Assembly: GCA_030340625.1 (NCBI GenBank)
Contig: JAOPHQ010003130.1
Coordinates: 186,001-250,000 of the forward strand
Reading direction: 5' to 3'
Source of the DNA: Merluccius polli
Taxonomy: Eukaryota > Chordata > Actinopteri > Gadiformes > Merlucciidae
Length of the DNA stretch: 64,000 bases
Numbering within the stretch: the first letter of the stretch is position 1; each line of letters starts with the position of its first letter. The translations under genes and the position numbers were made by a program. Below the pieces are notes generated by a model. It was not told the DNA's origin. It was given only the letters and a program-made list of their open reading frames with translations, and ran no database searches. Positions 48,248 through 59,746 of this stretch are shown in pieces.

Positions 48248-48503
48248 TTGAGTCATCAGCAAGTATAACACAATGAGAGTGGGTATAACTAATGTAACAC
48301 CAAATGCTATTCAATTCAGATGTCCTTTTTTTAAAATAATATTTGGACTTAGTAGGTAATACAATTCCGTTATATGTGCACCACATGGAATTGATAATTG
48401 ACTAATTCTACCTATTGAAACAATTTTTAAATCATATAAATCGAATGGTTGGCCCATATAATATCAATGACGGCGTTGTAATGATTACAGGACTCAAAGC
48501 CAT

Positions 48504-48524
48504 TCCAGAACCATGGACAGCGAC
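48504..48524 (+). promoter_or_regulatory. RE1/NRSE-like site upstream of V13
   Basis: AGAACC-AT-GGACAGCG, 17 of 21 by hand, 491 bp before the ATG. Confidence 0.65.
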
Positions 48525-49343
48525 ACAGCATGCAGTTGCTCAGTGGAAGCAGGGACCATAGCATTAGACAGAGCAACGCAGACCATACAACACCTCTAAG
48601 TCAGTCCTCCACATAGTGCAGCAGTAACATAATGGTTGGAGCAACAATAGTGGCACAAGAAATTCCTTGCATTACACAGAAAACTATGCAGAATCGATGT
48701 TGAAGCATCCAAATACTCAACAACAAAGCTGGACGATGGTGAAGGACCTTTCACACAGAAGGTTATAGGCAGAAGAAAACCACAAACAATACCGCATAGC
48801 AACTAGACAGGATATTTTATGTAACGGTATTTTCAGGGGTATCTTGAACACTCTAACACCCAAGTTAGTTCTGCTCCTGAAATCCACAAAGTCCAGTGAA
48901 AGATATCTGTCCCAAACAGTGTAGTCAGAGGAAACACTTCCAATGTCGAATCAATATTTCTTAACCACCTCCTGAACAGAAATGTAGGTGCTATTTAACA
49001 CAAGTAGACAAGGCTTGTACAACCTAAACTGCTTCTTCATTGACAAACTACTTTCTTTCATACCATAAGGAAATAGATAAAAGTGCCACAAATAATGGAC
49101 TATATATAAGAATGCAACGTAAAAATAACCTCCACTTTACTCAATTAAATAATCATATCACCGTGTGGCAAAACCAATATTGTTTAAAAACCAAATTGCG
49201 TGCATGACCGTCTTACACCAACAGTTTTTTTAATAAAAATGTGATAGATGGATGAAGGAATTTATATTATCTAAAATAGATGAGCTGCATTGGTGAGAAG
49301 CTGAAAGATTGTGTTTCGCGAGCGTGTTTTTATGCATAATACA

Positions 49344-49393
49344 CCCCCCCCCCCCCCCCCCCCCCCCCACCACACACACACACACACACACAC
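49344..49393. repeat. C25 run plus CA microsatellite (V14 intron)
   Basis: 25 consecutive C then about eleven CA units, 110-160 bp beyond the V14 donor. On the transcribed sense strand this is TG repeats then 25 G. Homopolymer length is prone to sequencing error. Confidence 0.85.
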
Positions 49394-49506
49394 GTGACAG
49401 CTGGATGACGGAAGCTAAATTATGTAAAATAAGTGAGCTGCATTGGTGAGCCACACCAATGCCTCAACACGCATACATATATTTAAAAAATAATGTCTAT
49501 GTTTAC

Positions 49507-51897
49507 CTCAGGGGAAGAATCAAGGTCTCCAAACACTTCTTCAAAGTCAGTTGGATTTTTTCTCAGGGTCTGGTCTGCAGGCAGTGTGTTGTCATTGTAA
49601 GACGTGACAAATTTAAAGTCACTTGTTCTAGATCCAGTGGTTAAATACGCATCATAATTATATGTGCTGCGTAAAGTCCCAGTGCCGTCCACATCTGCGT
49701 AGTTTGGAGGGAGGTAAGAGCTGGGAATAGCAACCGCTCCATCAAATAACAGTCTGGGCTTTCTCCTCTGACAAAACCTCAATGATAGAATGATAATCAT
49801 GAAAGTCAGGAAAAAGGTGGAGACAGATACCAGCGCGATGATCAGATAAGACGTTAGTTTAGAACTGCTATCTTCATAAGCCATATCCTTAAGCTCTGGT
49901 ACTTCAGCCAAGTTATCAGAAATAAGTAAAAACATGGAACATGTAGCAGAGAGGGAGGGCTGTCCGTTATCCTTTACAGCTACTATAATGTTCTGCTTCA
50001 TGTTGTCGGAATCAGAAATGTCTCGCTGGGTCCTGATCTCCCCACTGTGCAGATCGATTTTGAATAGTCCCGGATCAGTGGATTTAATGATATGATAGGA
50101 CAGCCATGCATTCTGTCCAGAGTCCCCATCAACTGCTATCACCTTGGAGACCAGAGACCCTCCTTGTGCAGCTTTGGGTACCAGTTCAGTCATGAAAGAG
50201 TTTCCCTCTGGGGCGGGGTAAAGTATCTGAGGAGTGTTGTCATTTACATCCGTTATGAAGACACTCACAGTCACATTGCTGCTGAGCGGAGGAGAACCGT
50301 TGTCTCGTGCCATTACATAGACTTTAAAGCTCGTAAACTGTTCATAATCAAACGACCTGACACTTTGGATCACTCCGGTGTCTCCATGAACAGATAGATA
50401 AGAGGAAACTGGAGCACCGTTGACTTCACCAGGTAACAGAGAATAGATCACTGTACCGTTTTGTCTCCAGTCTGGGTCGCGAGCAGTGACAGCGCACAAC
50501 GTGTGGCCAGGTTTGTTATTTTCAGAAACATACGCGCTGTATGACTGTTCATCAAAGACAGGTGGGTTGTCATTTACGTCAGCGATAAAGACTTGAACGG
50601 TTTTGAACGAGGACAGAGGTGGAGAGCCCTCGTCGATAGCAGTAATTGTAATGTTATAATGAGGCATTAATTCGCGGTCTAATGTATCCGTGGTCACCAA
50701 AGAATAATAGTTTTTGATTGAAGGAATGAGTTTAAACGGGACGCTTTGCTGAATGAAGCAGCGGACCTGTCTGTTTTGTTCTGAATCTTTATCTTGGACG
50801 TTAATGATGCCGACCTCTGTACCAGGTGACACATTCTCAGGCACTGGATTGGTCAACGATTTTAACGATATAATGGGTGCGTTGTCATTGTCGTCAGTTA
50901 TAAATATAATAACTTTTGTATCTGTAGAGAGACCATACCCATCTTTGGCCTCTACATATATTTCATATTTCGATCCTTCTTCAAAGTCGATGTCACCTAT
51001 TACAGTAACGTCACCCGTTTTCTGATCAAGTGAAAAAAGCTTTCGTGACTTATCAGACATTTTGCTAAATTCATATGTCACTTCTCCATTAATACCGTCG
51101 TCTGCGTCCGTAGCGCTAACAGTAATCACCTGGGTTTTCAACGGCGAGTTTTCGGGCAGACTGGCTTCATACACGGCCTGACTAAACACTGGGGCGTTAT
51201 CATTAGCGTCCAACACAGTGACGTCTATTGTTAAAGTACCTGATCTCTGAGGAGAACCACCATCCAGAGCCGTTAACAATAATTTCAATTCCTGTTGTTC
51301 CTCTCTGTCTAATTCTTGGTTTAAAACCAATTCGGCGTATTTGATTCCTGCACTTGTGGTCTGTGTATTCAAAAAAAAATGTCTATTGTCCTGAAGAATA
51401 TAGCTTTGAACGCCGTTCTGGCCTATATCTGCATCATGGGCCGCGTTGACGCGATAGCGAGCTCCTTTGTCAGCTGATTCTCTTATTTCAAGTTTAATTG
51501 CATCCTTCGGGAAAAGTGGTGCATTATCGTTGATGTCTTTGATATTTAGTGATATGCGATTTAATTCTAAGGGTGATTCCAATAGAAGCTCAAATTTGAG
51601 AATACACGAAGCCTTTTCTCCACAAAGCTCTTCTCTGTCTATTCTATTCGCGACAGTCAGGTCTCCGGTACGAAGATTGATATCACAGTGTCCGATGTTA
51701 TTTTCTTCCGTTTCAATACGAGCTTTGCGAGCAGTCATTCTTCCCACATCAATCCCCAGATCCTTTGCAACGTTTCCAATGATAGAACCATGCTTCATCT
51801 CCTCCTGAATCGAATAGTCCAGGTTGCCATTTGTGAAGTGCAGTAAGACAATGAAAACGAAGACCAAGCCGCGGAAATCCCAATGTCTGTAGTCCAT
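49507..51897 (-). CDS. Clustered protocadherin (gamma-like) variable exon V14, type 2
   Basis: 797 codons, ATG at 51895-51897. Signal MDYRHWDFRGLVFVFIVLLHFTNG as in V10, but the mature start is NLDYSIQEEMK: the Asp that follows the predicted cut in all other type 2 exons is Asn. EC1 has EENNIGHCDINL as in V10 and TVANRIDRE for TVAKRIDRE. EC2 has HFFLNTQTT and EEQQELKLL. EC4 strand reads TVQVFIADVNDN (Ser to Phe). The helix is altered (FMIIILSLRFCQRRK). Donor GAG|GTAAAC (49501-49506), followed in the intron by a TG repeat and a run of 25 G on the transcribed sense strand. Confidence 0.95.
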
Positions 51898-52114
51898 TTT
51901 GGTACAAAAGTAGTAGGTCTACAATACACACTCGTTAGTCGCACTCAAACTATTTCTCAGTTAAGCTACACCTGATCGAAGCAACCGGACTTAAGTCGGT
52001 CTACTCCCTACTGGTTTCCGACATTGGTGTGTGTGCATTCGCGAGCCTTGGCTTTGTGCTCGGGTCCGTCAATAAACACTGTGGACTTCAGGGTCGGTAT
52101 CGTAGTGCTTTGCT

Positions 52115-52130
52115 GGTCTATAGTGACACC
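52115..52130 (-). promoter_or_regulatory. CSE-like promoter element of V14, CACT class
   Basis: Sense GGTGTCACTATAGACC, 218 bp before the ATG. The second CSE-like half lacks the CpG, as in V8 and V10. Confidence 0.72.
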
Positions 52131-52295
52131 GTGAGTATACCAGAGATATGACACATCACGCGTGTACATGCAGTCCATGTACTCAACATATTATGAAGAT
52201 ATTTGGAATTATAGGAACAAAAACACGTACTTACAATAAAAACACAAAGATGTATGTGCATTAAAAGATCAAAAGATTTAGGGTCATAATAAAAT

Positions 52296-52316
52296 GTCAG
52301 CTTCTCGGACAGCGGA
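52296..52316 (+). promoter_or_regulatory. RE1/NRSE-like site upstream of V14
   Basis: TCAGCTTC-TC-GGACAGCGG, 15 of 21 by hand, 399 bp before the ATG; intermediate between the V6 and V10 forms. Confidence 0.48.
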
Positions 52317-52919
52317 ATATTGAATCTTATTCTTTATATCAGCATGACAGAACTGCAATGTTTTGACTCAGTGACTGCAACATGTATTCAGTTATTATTT
52401 TTAAATCTACTAGCACATAACTTATATCATTTTGATAATGCTAATATGACAACTACATTCATCACTGCAGTATAGATTTATAGCAACATTTTTTTCGTAT
52501 GAAATCCATTTATTTCAAATGAAAAGGGAATCTGTATCTCTATGATAAAATATTCACCAGCAGCAACATATTTGTCTACATCAAATAGAACAAGCAAGGA
52601 CTGCCACAAGTCCTGCTTAAAATATGCATGCAACTATTGAGTATGTGAATACAGTTAAGGGCTCAAGTACTTTTAAACAAACACACTGGTGGTTATTAAG
52701 TGAAACACAGAATGTTTCATCCTGTGTACTTTAGGAAAAAGTTCTCATGCAATTTGGTCAATGGAATCGCCTTCAAGTATGTAACAGAAGTCATTATGAA
52801 CCAAAAACCCAACAAATTGTATTCAAATGTTTGTAAGAGCATTCTATACTGTACTAGACAAGACAAGCATCATAACAAGTACCATAGGTGACCCTTGTAA
52901 ATGTTTGGGGGAAGGAGTA

Positions 52920-53268
52920 TATAAGATAAGATAATATAACATAAACCTTTATAAATCCCCGGAGGGAAATTCAGGTGTCATAGAAGTAACAGCAATGAGA
53001 ATGAAAACAGGAGAGGTACAGGTAAGATTAAGAGTACAGAACCTAACCAAGATAATACAAATACAAATATAAATAAGAATACAAATAAAGATAAAGTAAA
53101 ACACTGAGCAGCTGGCATTAGATTCACTGGATCTCTGAAAGAGTGAATGACTGAATGCATGTACAGTCTGTCAATAAATAGTCTGTTTAACAATCTCTGT
53201 CATCAAAAGATATGAATGTACATATCAAATAAGTAAATACATGATGAATGATGTTATAACGTAGTATT
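52920..53268 (-). mobile_element. Non-LTR retroposon 3'-end remnant (V15-V14 spacer)
   Basis: Same element and site, with the most consensus-like end (sense TGAATTTCCCTCCGGGGATT). The other two copies share changes that this one lacks, so it branched first. Confidence 0.62.
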
Positions 53269-53425
53269 TAATCATTTAGCAGGTACTTTAATCAGAAGTG
53301 ACTTACAGTGGATTCAGATGCATGTCATGAAGGAGCAGCTTAAGCATCTTCCTCAAGTATGCGTACAAGTTAGGCTGCACACCCAACACACCCAAGCCAC
53401 CATATAATCCGGCCTCACATTTTTG
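53269..53425. repeat. Teleost dispersed repeat, 5' part decayed (V15-V14 spacer)
   Basis: Aligned copy with AGAAGTGACTTACAGTGGAT and TCCTCAAGTATGCGTACAAG. Confidence 0.45.
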
Positions 53426-53556
53426 AGTATATTTGTGTTCGAAATGCATAACAAAAATAATGACTGAACAAATGAATAATTGCAAGATAAAAATTGCTGT
53501 GTTTCACTTTGGTGGATGACTCAACATACCAATAAGAAACTTAAGAGTCAGCCTAC

Positions 53557-55947
53557 CTCTGGGGAAGAATCAAGGTCTCCAAACACTTCTTCAAAGTCAG
53601 TTGGATTTTTTCTCACGGTCTGGTCTGCTGGCATTGTGTTGTCATTGTAAGATGTGACGAATTTAAAGTCACTTGTTCTAGATCCAGTGGTTAAATATGC
53701 ATCGTAATTATATGTGCTGCGTAAAGTTCCAGTGCCGTCCGCATCTGCATAGCTTGGAGGGAGATAAGAGCTGGGAATAGCAACCGCTCCATCAAATAAC
53801 AGTCTGGGCTTTCTCCTCCAACAAAACCTCAATCCCAGAATGATAATAATGAAAGTCAGGAAAAAGGTGGAGACGGATACCAGTGCGATGATCAGATAAG
53901 ACGTTAATTTAGAACTGCTATCTTCATAAGCCATGTCCTTAAGCTCTGGTACTTCAGCCAAGTTATCAGAAATAAGTAGAAACATGGAACATGTAGCAGA
54001 GAGGGAGGGCTGTCCGTTATCCTTTACAGCTACTATAATGTTCTGTTTCATGTTGTCAGAATCAGAAATGTCTCGCTGGGTCCTAATCTCCCCACTGTGC
54101 AGATCAATTTTGAAAAGACCCGGATCAGTGGATTTAATGATATGATAGGACAGCCATGCGTTCTGTCCAGAGTCCCCATCAACTGCTATTACCTTGGAGA
54201 CCAGAGACCCTCCTTGTGCAGCTTTGGGTACCAGTTCAGTCATGAAGGAGTTTCCCTCTGGGGCGGGGTAAAGTATCTGAGGAGTGTTGTCATTTACATC
54301 CGTTATGAAGACACTGACAGTCACGTTGCTGCTGAGCGGAGGAGAACCGTTGTCTCGTGCCATTACATAGACTTTAAAGCTCTTAAACTGTTCATAATCA
54401 AACAACCTGACACTTTGGATCACTCCGGTGTCTCCGTTAACAGATAGATAAGAGGAAACTGGAGCCCCGTTGACTTCACCAGGTAAAAGAGAATAGATCA
54501 CTGTACCGTTTTGTCTCCAGTCTGGGTCATGGGCCTTAACAGAACACAGGCTGTGGCCAGGTTTGTTGTTTTCAGTGACATAGCTGCTATACGACTGTTC
54601 CTCAAACTCAGGCGGGTTGTCGTTGACATCCGATATATAGATTTGAACAATAGTTATATATGATAGAGGAGGGGAGCCCTCATCAGTTGCAGTGATAGTA
54701 ATATTGTAATTAGACGTTAGTTCACGGTCAAGATTATCCGTTGTTACCAAAGAATAATAGCTTGTGATTGATGGAATTAATTTAAATGGAACATTTTTTT
54801 GAATGGAGCAACGAACTTGACTGTTTTTCTCTGAGTCTCTGTCCTCCACGTTAATGATACCGACCTCTGTACCAGGTGACACGTTCTCTGGCACTGGATT
54901 GGTCAACGTTTTTAACGATATGGTAGGAGGGTTGTCATTAACATCGGTTATGAAGATGATAACCTTTGCATCTGAAGAGAGGCCATAACCATCTTTAGCT
55001 TCAACAAACATTTCATATTTGGATCCCTCCTCAAAGTCAATGTCGCCTGTTACAGTTATCTCCCCTGTGGTTTCATCAAGTGAAAACATCTTGCGCGACT
55101 TATCAGGCATTTGATTAAATTCGTATGTAACTTGTCCATTGACGCCCTCGTCTGCGTCTGATGCGCTCACGGCAATAACTGCGGTGTTCAACAGAGAGTT
55201 TTCAGGTAGATTGGCTTCATACACGGCCTGACTAAACACTGGGGCGTTATCATTAGCGTCCAACACGATGACGTGTATGACTACTGTCCCTGATCTCTGA
55301 GGAGAACCACCATCCAGGGCCGTGAGCAATAACCGAATTTCCTGCTGCTCCTCTCTGTCTAACTCTTTTTCTAAAACCAATTCGCCATATTTCCTACCCG
55401 CACTCGTTGTTTGCATATTTAAGATAAAGTTGGTATTCCGTTGAAGAGCGTAGGTCTGAACATCATTCTGGCCAATATCTGCGTCATGGGCCGCATTTAC
55501 ACGATACCGAGCTCCTTTGCCAGCTGATTCTCTTATCTCGAATTTGATTATTTCCTTCGGGAAAGTTGGAGCATTATCATTTACATCCTGGATCTGTAGA
55601 GTTATACGATGTAATTCCAGGGGAGCTTCGAAAAGGAGCTCAAATTTGAGAACACAAGAATGTTTTTCTCCACACAGCGCTTCTCTGTCAATCCTCTCCG
55701 CAACAATGAGGTCTCCGGTTCTCAGATTGATGTCACAACACCTTCTGTCGTTCTTTCCTTTTTCAATACGAGCCTTGCGGGCCGATAGTGTGCCCACGTC
55801 AAGTCCCAGATCCTTGGGTATGTTTCCAATTAAAGATCCGGGCTTCATTTCCTCCGCTATAGAATAGCTCAGTTCGGTGTGAGCATTGTGCAGGAGGACG
55901 GAAAATAAAAATAGACATCCGTGAAAACACAACTGTCTATATTCCAT
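53557..55947 (-). CDS. Clustered protocadherin (gamma-like) variable exon V15, chimeric
   Basis: 797 codons, ATG at 55945-55947, donor GAG|GTAGGC (53551-53556). Signal MEYRQLCFHGCLFLFSVLLHNAHT, mature start ELSYSIAEEMKPGSLIGNIP, which is neither type 1 nor type 2. EC1 has Cys-X5-Cys as CGEKHSC and REALCGEK. EC1 through EC4 are its own lineage (EFNQMPDKSRKMFSLDETTGEITV in EC3; SYITIVQIYISDVNDN in EC4). From PPEFEEQSYSSYVTENN onward (near 54605) it is almost the same as V11. Tail changes: FCWRRKP, PPSYADADGTG and TMPADQTVRKN. The 3' flank also matches V9 and V11. The exon thus joins an old 5' part to an array-derived 3' part. Confidence 0.94.
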
Positions 55948-56155
55948 CTTTTAAAAATGCGCTACACAATATAGATTTAGAGCTATATCCAAAGCTACGA
56001 CAAAACACGGAGAAGATGAAATGGATCAAATATACAGCCTTATCCTTGGGCTTTAAAAGCGTATTCTGACAGTTCCATTGGCCTACTACGCTATACGGCG
56101 AAGCTTTGTTCTTCCTTGTGTCTGAGTGGTGTGGCCAGATATGTAGTCCTTCGCT

Positions 56156-56171
56156 AGTGTATAGTGACCCC
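56156..56171 (-). promoter_or_regulatory. CSE-like promoter element of V15, CACT class
   Basis: Sense GGGGTCACTATACACT, 209 bp before the ATG. The right half (TATACAC) is the V1/V11/V13 form but the core is CACT. Confidence 0.65.
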
Positions 56172-56436
56172 GTGTGTATAAGCGGAATATAACACATTCA
56201 AAAACTTGACATAGCGTACTGTGTCATATACTCTATTTTAATCTTTTTTTTATGTTTTGTAGGTCTATTTGTTAGTGTGTTTACTTGGTCTTACTCATTT
56301 GTTTGGTTTAGTTGGTTGAGCTCAATAATTAGTTAAATGCTCCCTCTTCCAGTAAAATATTTGGCTATGACATAGGCTACATGATCTTGTTATTAAGGGA
56401 GATTGCGGCGTATCGATACAGTGTCTGGAAGTTACC

Positions 56437-56457
56437 TTCAGCACCATGGACAGAGCT
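56437..56457 (+). promoter_or_regulatory. RE1/NRSE-like site upstream of V15
   Basis: TTCAGCACC-AT-GGACAGAGC, 18 of 21 by hand with a complete left half, 490 bp before the ATG. The flanks are unlike the array, so this is an independent witness of the motif. Confidence 0.74.
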
Positions 56458-57153
56458 AAGGCCGAAGACAAGCTACCCTTTAATTTTAGTTTACAAAAAA
56501 TGAATCGTTATTAATTATGTGGTTTTATTTAATATATAACCTCCATATACATATACATTTATATCAAATATCAACATCTATTTTTACTGTGAATATTCTA
56601 TTTCATAATTAAATTATTTATGTTGTCTGTACATTTGTTTATAGCCTATTTGTGAATGCAAATACACAAATTCAAATTCAAACGTACGTTTTGATTGGAT
56701 TTAAATGGTTAGCCAATGCAGCAATAGAGTGCCTCTTGATTATATGAATTATTATACCACTGGCACAGATCTATCAGGACAATTATTTCAATATTCTCGT
56801 CACACAAAAAGCCATATTGTTTTGATGCATTCATATAATTCAATTTACAACATGTTACATGCCACTACAATTTTAATTAACCCAATACCCATGCATTGGT
56901 TGAAATCATTAGGAACGATCAGAGATGGATTGCAACTCGATTGCCACACTACAAGTAACTCAGTAAAGAAGCAGATTGTCTCCCAACTGAAACTCATGTC
57001 CCAGTGTTGTGAAGCAAGTTTAACTGCTGGTCAACACAATCCATACAACATGTGAATATGTTCTGTAATATAGAGCCCACAATGATATGGTGAACAACTA
57101 CATGAGGTTGACATACATGACAAACAGTCGGAAATGGTGAAGCCTTTGAATAC

Positions 57154-57221
57154 CTATATATATATATATATATATATACTGTATATATATACTGTATATA
57201 TATACATATACTGTATATGTT
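57154..57221. repeat. TA-rich microsatellite (V16 intron)
   Basis: About 12 TA units followed by decayed TATATACTG units, 110-180 bp beyond the V16 donor. Confidence 0.85.
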
Positions 57222-57334
57222 ATATCCACATATTAATCAACTTCAAAATAACAAAAAAAGGTTATTATAAGTAATTAAAACAATAACTTGTAACATTGCG
57301 GTGAATAATAAAGTAAATAATACAACATGCCTAC

Positions 57335-59746
57335 CTTAGGGGAAGAATCAAGGTCTCCAAACACTTCTTCAAAGTCAGTTGGATTTTTTCTCAGGGTCTG
57401 AGCCGCAGGCAGTGTGTTGTCATTGTAAGACGTCACAAATTTAAAGTCACTTGTTCTAGATCCAGTGGTTAAATACGCATCATAATTATATGTGCTGCGT
57501 AAAGTTCCAGTGCCGTCCACGTCTGCGTAGTTTGGAGGGAGATAAGAGCTGGGAATAGCAACCGCTCCATCAAATAACAGTCTGGGCTTTCTCCTCCGAC
57601 AAAACCTCAATCCCAGAATGATAATAATGAAAGTCAGGAAAAAGGTGGAGACGGATACCAGCGCGATGATCAGATACGACGTTAATTTAGAATTGCCGTC
57701 TTCATAAGCCATGTCCTTAAGTTCTGGTACTTCAGCCAAGTTATCAGAAATAAGTAAAACCATGGAACATGTAGCAGAGAGGGAGGGCTGTCCATTATCC
57801 TTTACAGCTACTATAATGTTCTGTTTCATGTTGTCAGAATCAGAAATGTCTCGCTGGGTCCTGATCTCCCCACTGTGCAGATCGATTTTGAAAAGTCCCG
57901 GATCAGTGGATTTAATGATATGATAGGACAGCCATGCGTTCTGTCCAGAGTCCCCATCAACTGCTATCACCTTGGAGACCAGAGAACCTCCTTGTGCAGC
58001 TTTGGGTACCAGTTCAGTCATTAAGGAGTTTCCCTCAAGGGCGGGGTAAAGTATTTGAGGAGTGTTGTCATTTACATCCGTTATGAAGACACTCACAGTC
58101 ACGTTGCTGCTGAGTGGAGGAGAGCCGTTGTCTCTGGCGATGACTATTATTTGAAAGCTCCTAAACTGTTCGTAATCAAAAGAGCGTAGTGTTTGGATCA
58201 CCCCAGTGTCACCATTAATAGAAAGATAAGAGGACACCTGAGAACCTTCAGCTGCACTTGATAAAAGAGAATAAATCACTGTACCGTTTTGTCTCCAGTC
58301 TGGGTCTCGAGCAGAAACTGAACATAAAATATGACCAGATTTGACGTTCTCAGACACGTATGTCCTGTATGAGCTTTCATCAAACACAGGTGGGTTGTCA
58401 TTGACGTCCGCTATAGATATTTGGATAGTTTTCAAGGAAGACAGAGGCGTAGAGCCCTCGTCTGTTGCAGTAACGGTGATGTTATAATCAGCAATCAATT
58501 CACGATCTAGTGTTTCCGTGGTTACCAAAGAATAATAGTTTTTGATGGAAGGAATAAGTTTAAACGGGACATTTTGCTGAATAAAGCAACGGACCTGACG
58601 GTTTTGTTGAGCGTCCCTATCTTGTACGTTAATAATGCCTACTTCTGTACCAGGTGACACGTTTTCCGGTACGGGATTGGTTAACGACTTTAATGTGATA
58701 AATGGGGCGTTATCATTAGCATCGGTTATACTGATGATCACTTTTGCATCTGAAGAAAGCCCATATCCATCTTTGGCCTCAACAAACATTTCATATTTGT
58801 TTTCTTCCTCAAAGTCAACGTCACCTATTACAGTAATCTCCCCAGTTAACTGGTCAAGTGAAAACAAGTTCCGTGAATCATCAGATATTTGACTAAATTC
58901 ATAAGTTATCTCTCCATTAACACCCTCGTCTGCGTCCGTAGCGCTAACAGTAATCACCTGGGTTTTCAATGGTGAGTTTTCAGGCAGACTGGCTTCATAC
59001 ACGGCCTGACTAAACACTGGGGCGTTATCATTAGCGTCCAACACAGTGACGTCTATTGTTAGAGTACCTGATCTCTGAGGAGAACCACCATCCAGAGCCG
59101 TTAACAATAATTGCATTTCCTGCTGTTCCTCTCGGTCTAACTCCTTGTCCAAAACCAATTCGCCATATTTAATACCAGCACTTGTAGTTTGAATATTCAA
59201 AACAAAATTGCTATGCGGTTGAAGAACATAGCTTTGAACATCGTTCTGGCCTATGTCTGCATCGTGGGCTGCATTTACACGATACCGTGCTCCTTTTACA
59301 GCCGATTCTCTAATATCCAGTTTGATTTTGTCTTTTGGAAAAGTGGGTCCGTTGTCGTTCACGTCTTGGATCTGCAGTGTTACACGATGCAATTCCAATG
59401 GAGTTTCCAAAAGAAGCTCGAATTTAATAACACACAAAGGCTTCGCCGCACATATTTTCTCTCTGTCCATTCTCTCTGCCACAATTAAATCTCCGCTCCG
59501 TAGATTCACATCGCAATATCTTCTGTCGTTCCCTTCTGTTTCAATACGAGCTTTCCGAGTCGATAGCCTGCCGACATCAATACCCAGATCCTTCGCTATA
59601 TTTCCAATAACAGATCCCAGTTTCATCTCCTCCTGAATAGAATAAACCAGGTCGCCATTTGTATATTGGAGCAACGCGCAGAAAAAGATAACGCGGTGAA
59701 CAACGAACCCTTTGAAAAACATTCTCACGAAAGCGTTCATTTCCAT
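57335..59746 (-). CDS. Clustered protocadherin (gamma-like) variable exon V16, divergent
   Basis: 804 codons, the longest here, ATG at 59744-59746 with a second in-frame ATG two codons on (59738-59740). The signal peptide is long (about 31 residues, MEMNAFVRMFFKGFVVHRV..), mature start DLVYSIQEEMKLGS. EC1 Cys-X5-Cys is CAAKPLC and the IDRE motif is MDRE. It stays distinct through EC5 (LLSSAAEGSQVSSYLSING, QTLRSFDYEQFRSFQIIVIARD) and joins the common sequence at NVTVSVFITDVNDNTPQ, so EC6, helix and tail are array-like. Tail change TLPAAQTLRKN. The exon ends SSPK: the last codon is AAG, giving AAG|GTAGGC (57329-57334), the only non-GAG end here. Confidence 0.94.

Larger units (their letters stand above)
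48014..49506. other. Spacer V14-V13 ('y' spacer): V13 promoter and V14 intron side
   Basis: V13 CSE and RE1-like site, distal block, the empty insertion site at 48973-48976, and a C25 plus CA repeat near the V14 donor. Confidence 0.7.
51898..53556. other. Spacer V15-V14 ('beta' spacer): V14 promoter and V15 intron side
   Basis: V14 CSE and RE1-like site, retroposon remnant (52920-53268, the least decayed tail), dispersed repeat. Related to the V9-V8 and V11-V10 spacers but more diverged. Confidence 0.7.
55948..57334. other. Spacer V16-V15: V15 promoter and V16 intron side
   Basis: V15 CSE and RE1-like site, then unique AT-rich sequence and a TA-rich microsatellite (57154-57221). A 116-codon open frame on the plus strand at 56705-57055 resembles nothing I know and is taken as chance. 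Confidence 0.65.

Noticed and set aside
56705..57055. 116-codon plus-strand open frame in the V16-V15 spacer
   Set aside because: No recognisable domain, no paralogue in other spacers, AT-rich surroundings; length is within chance.
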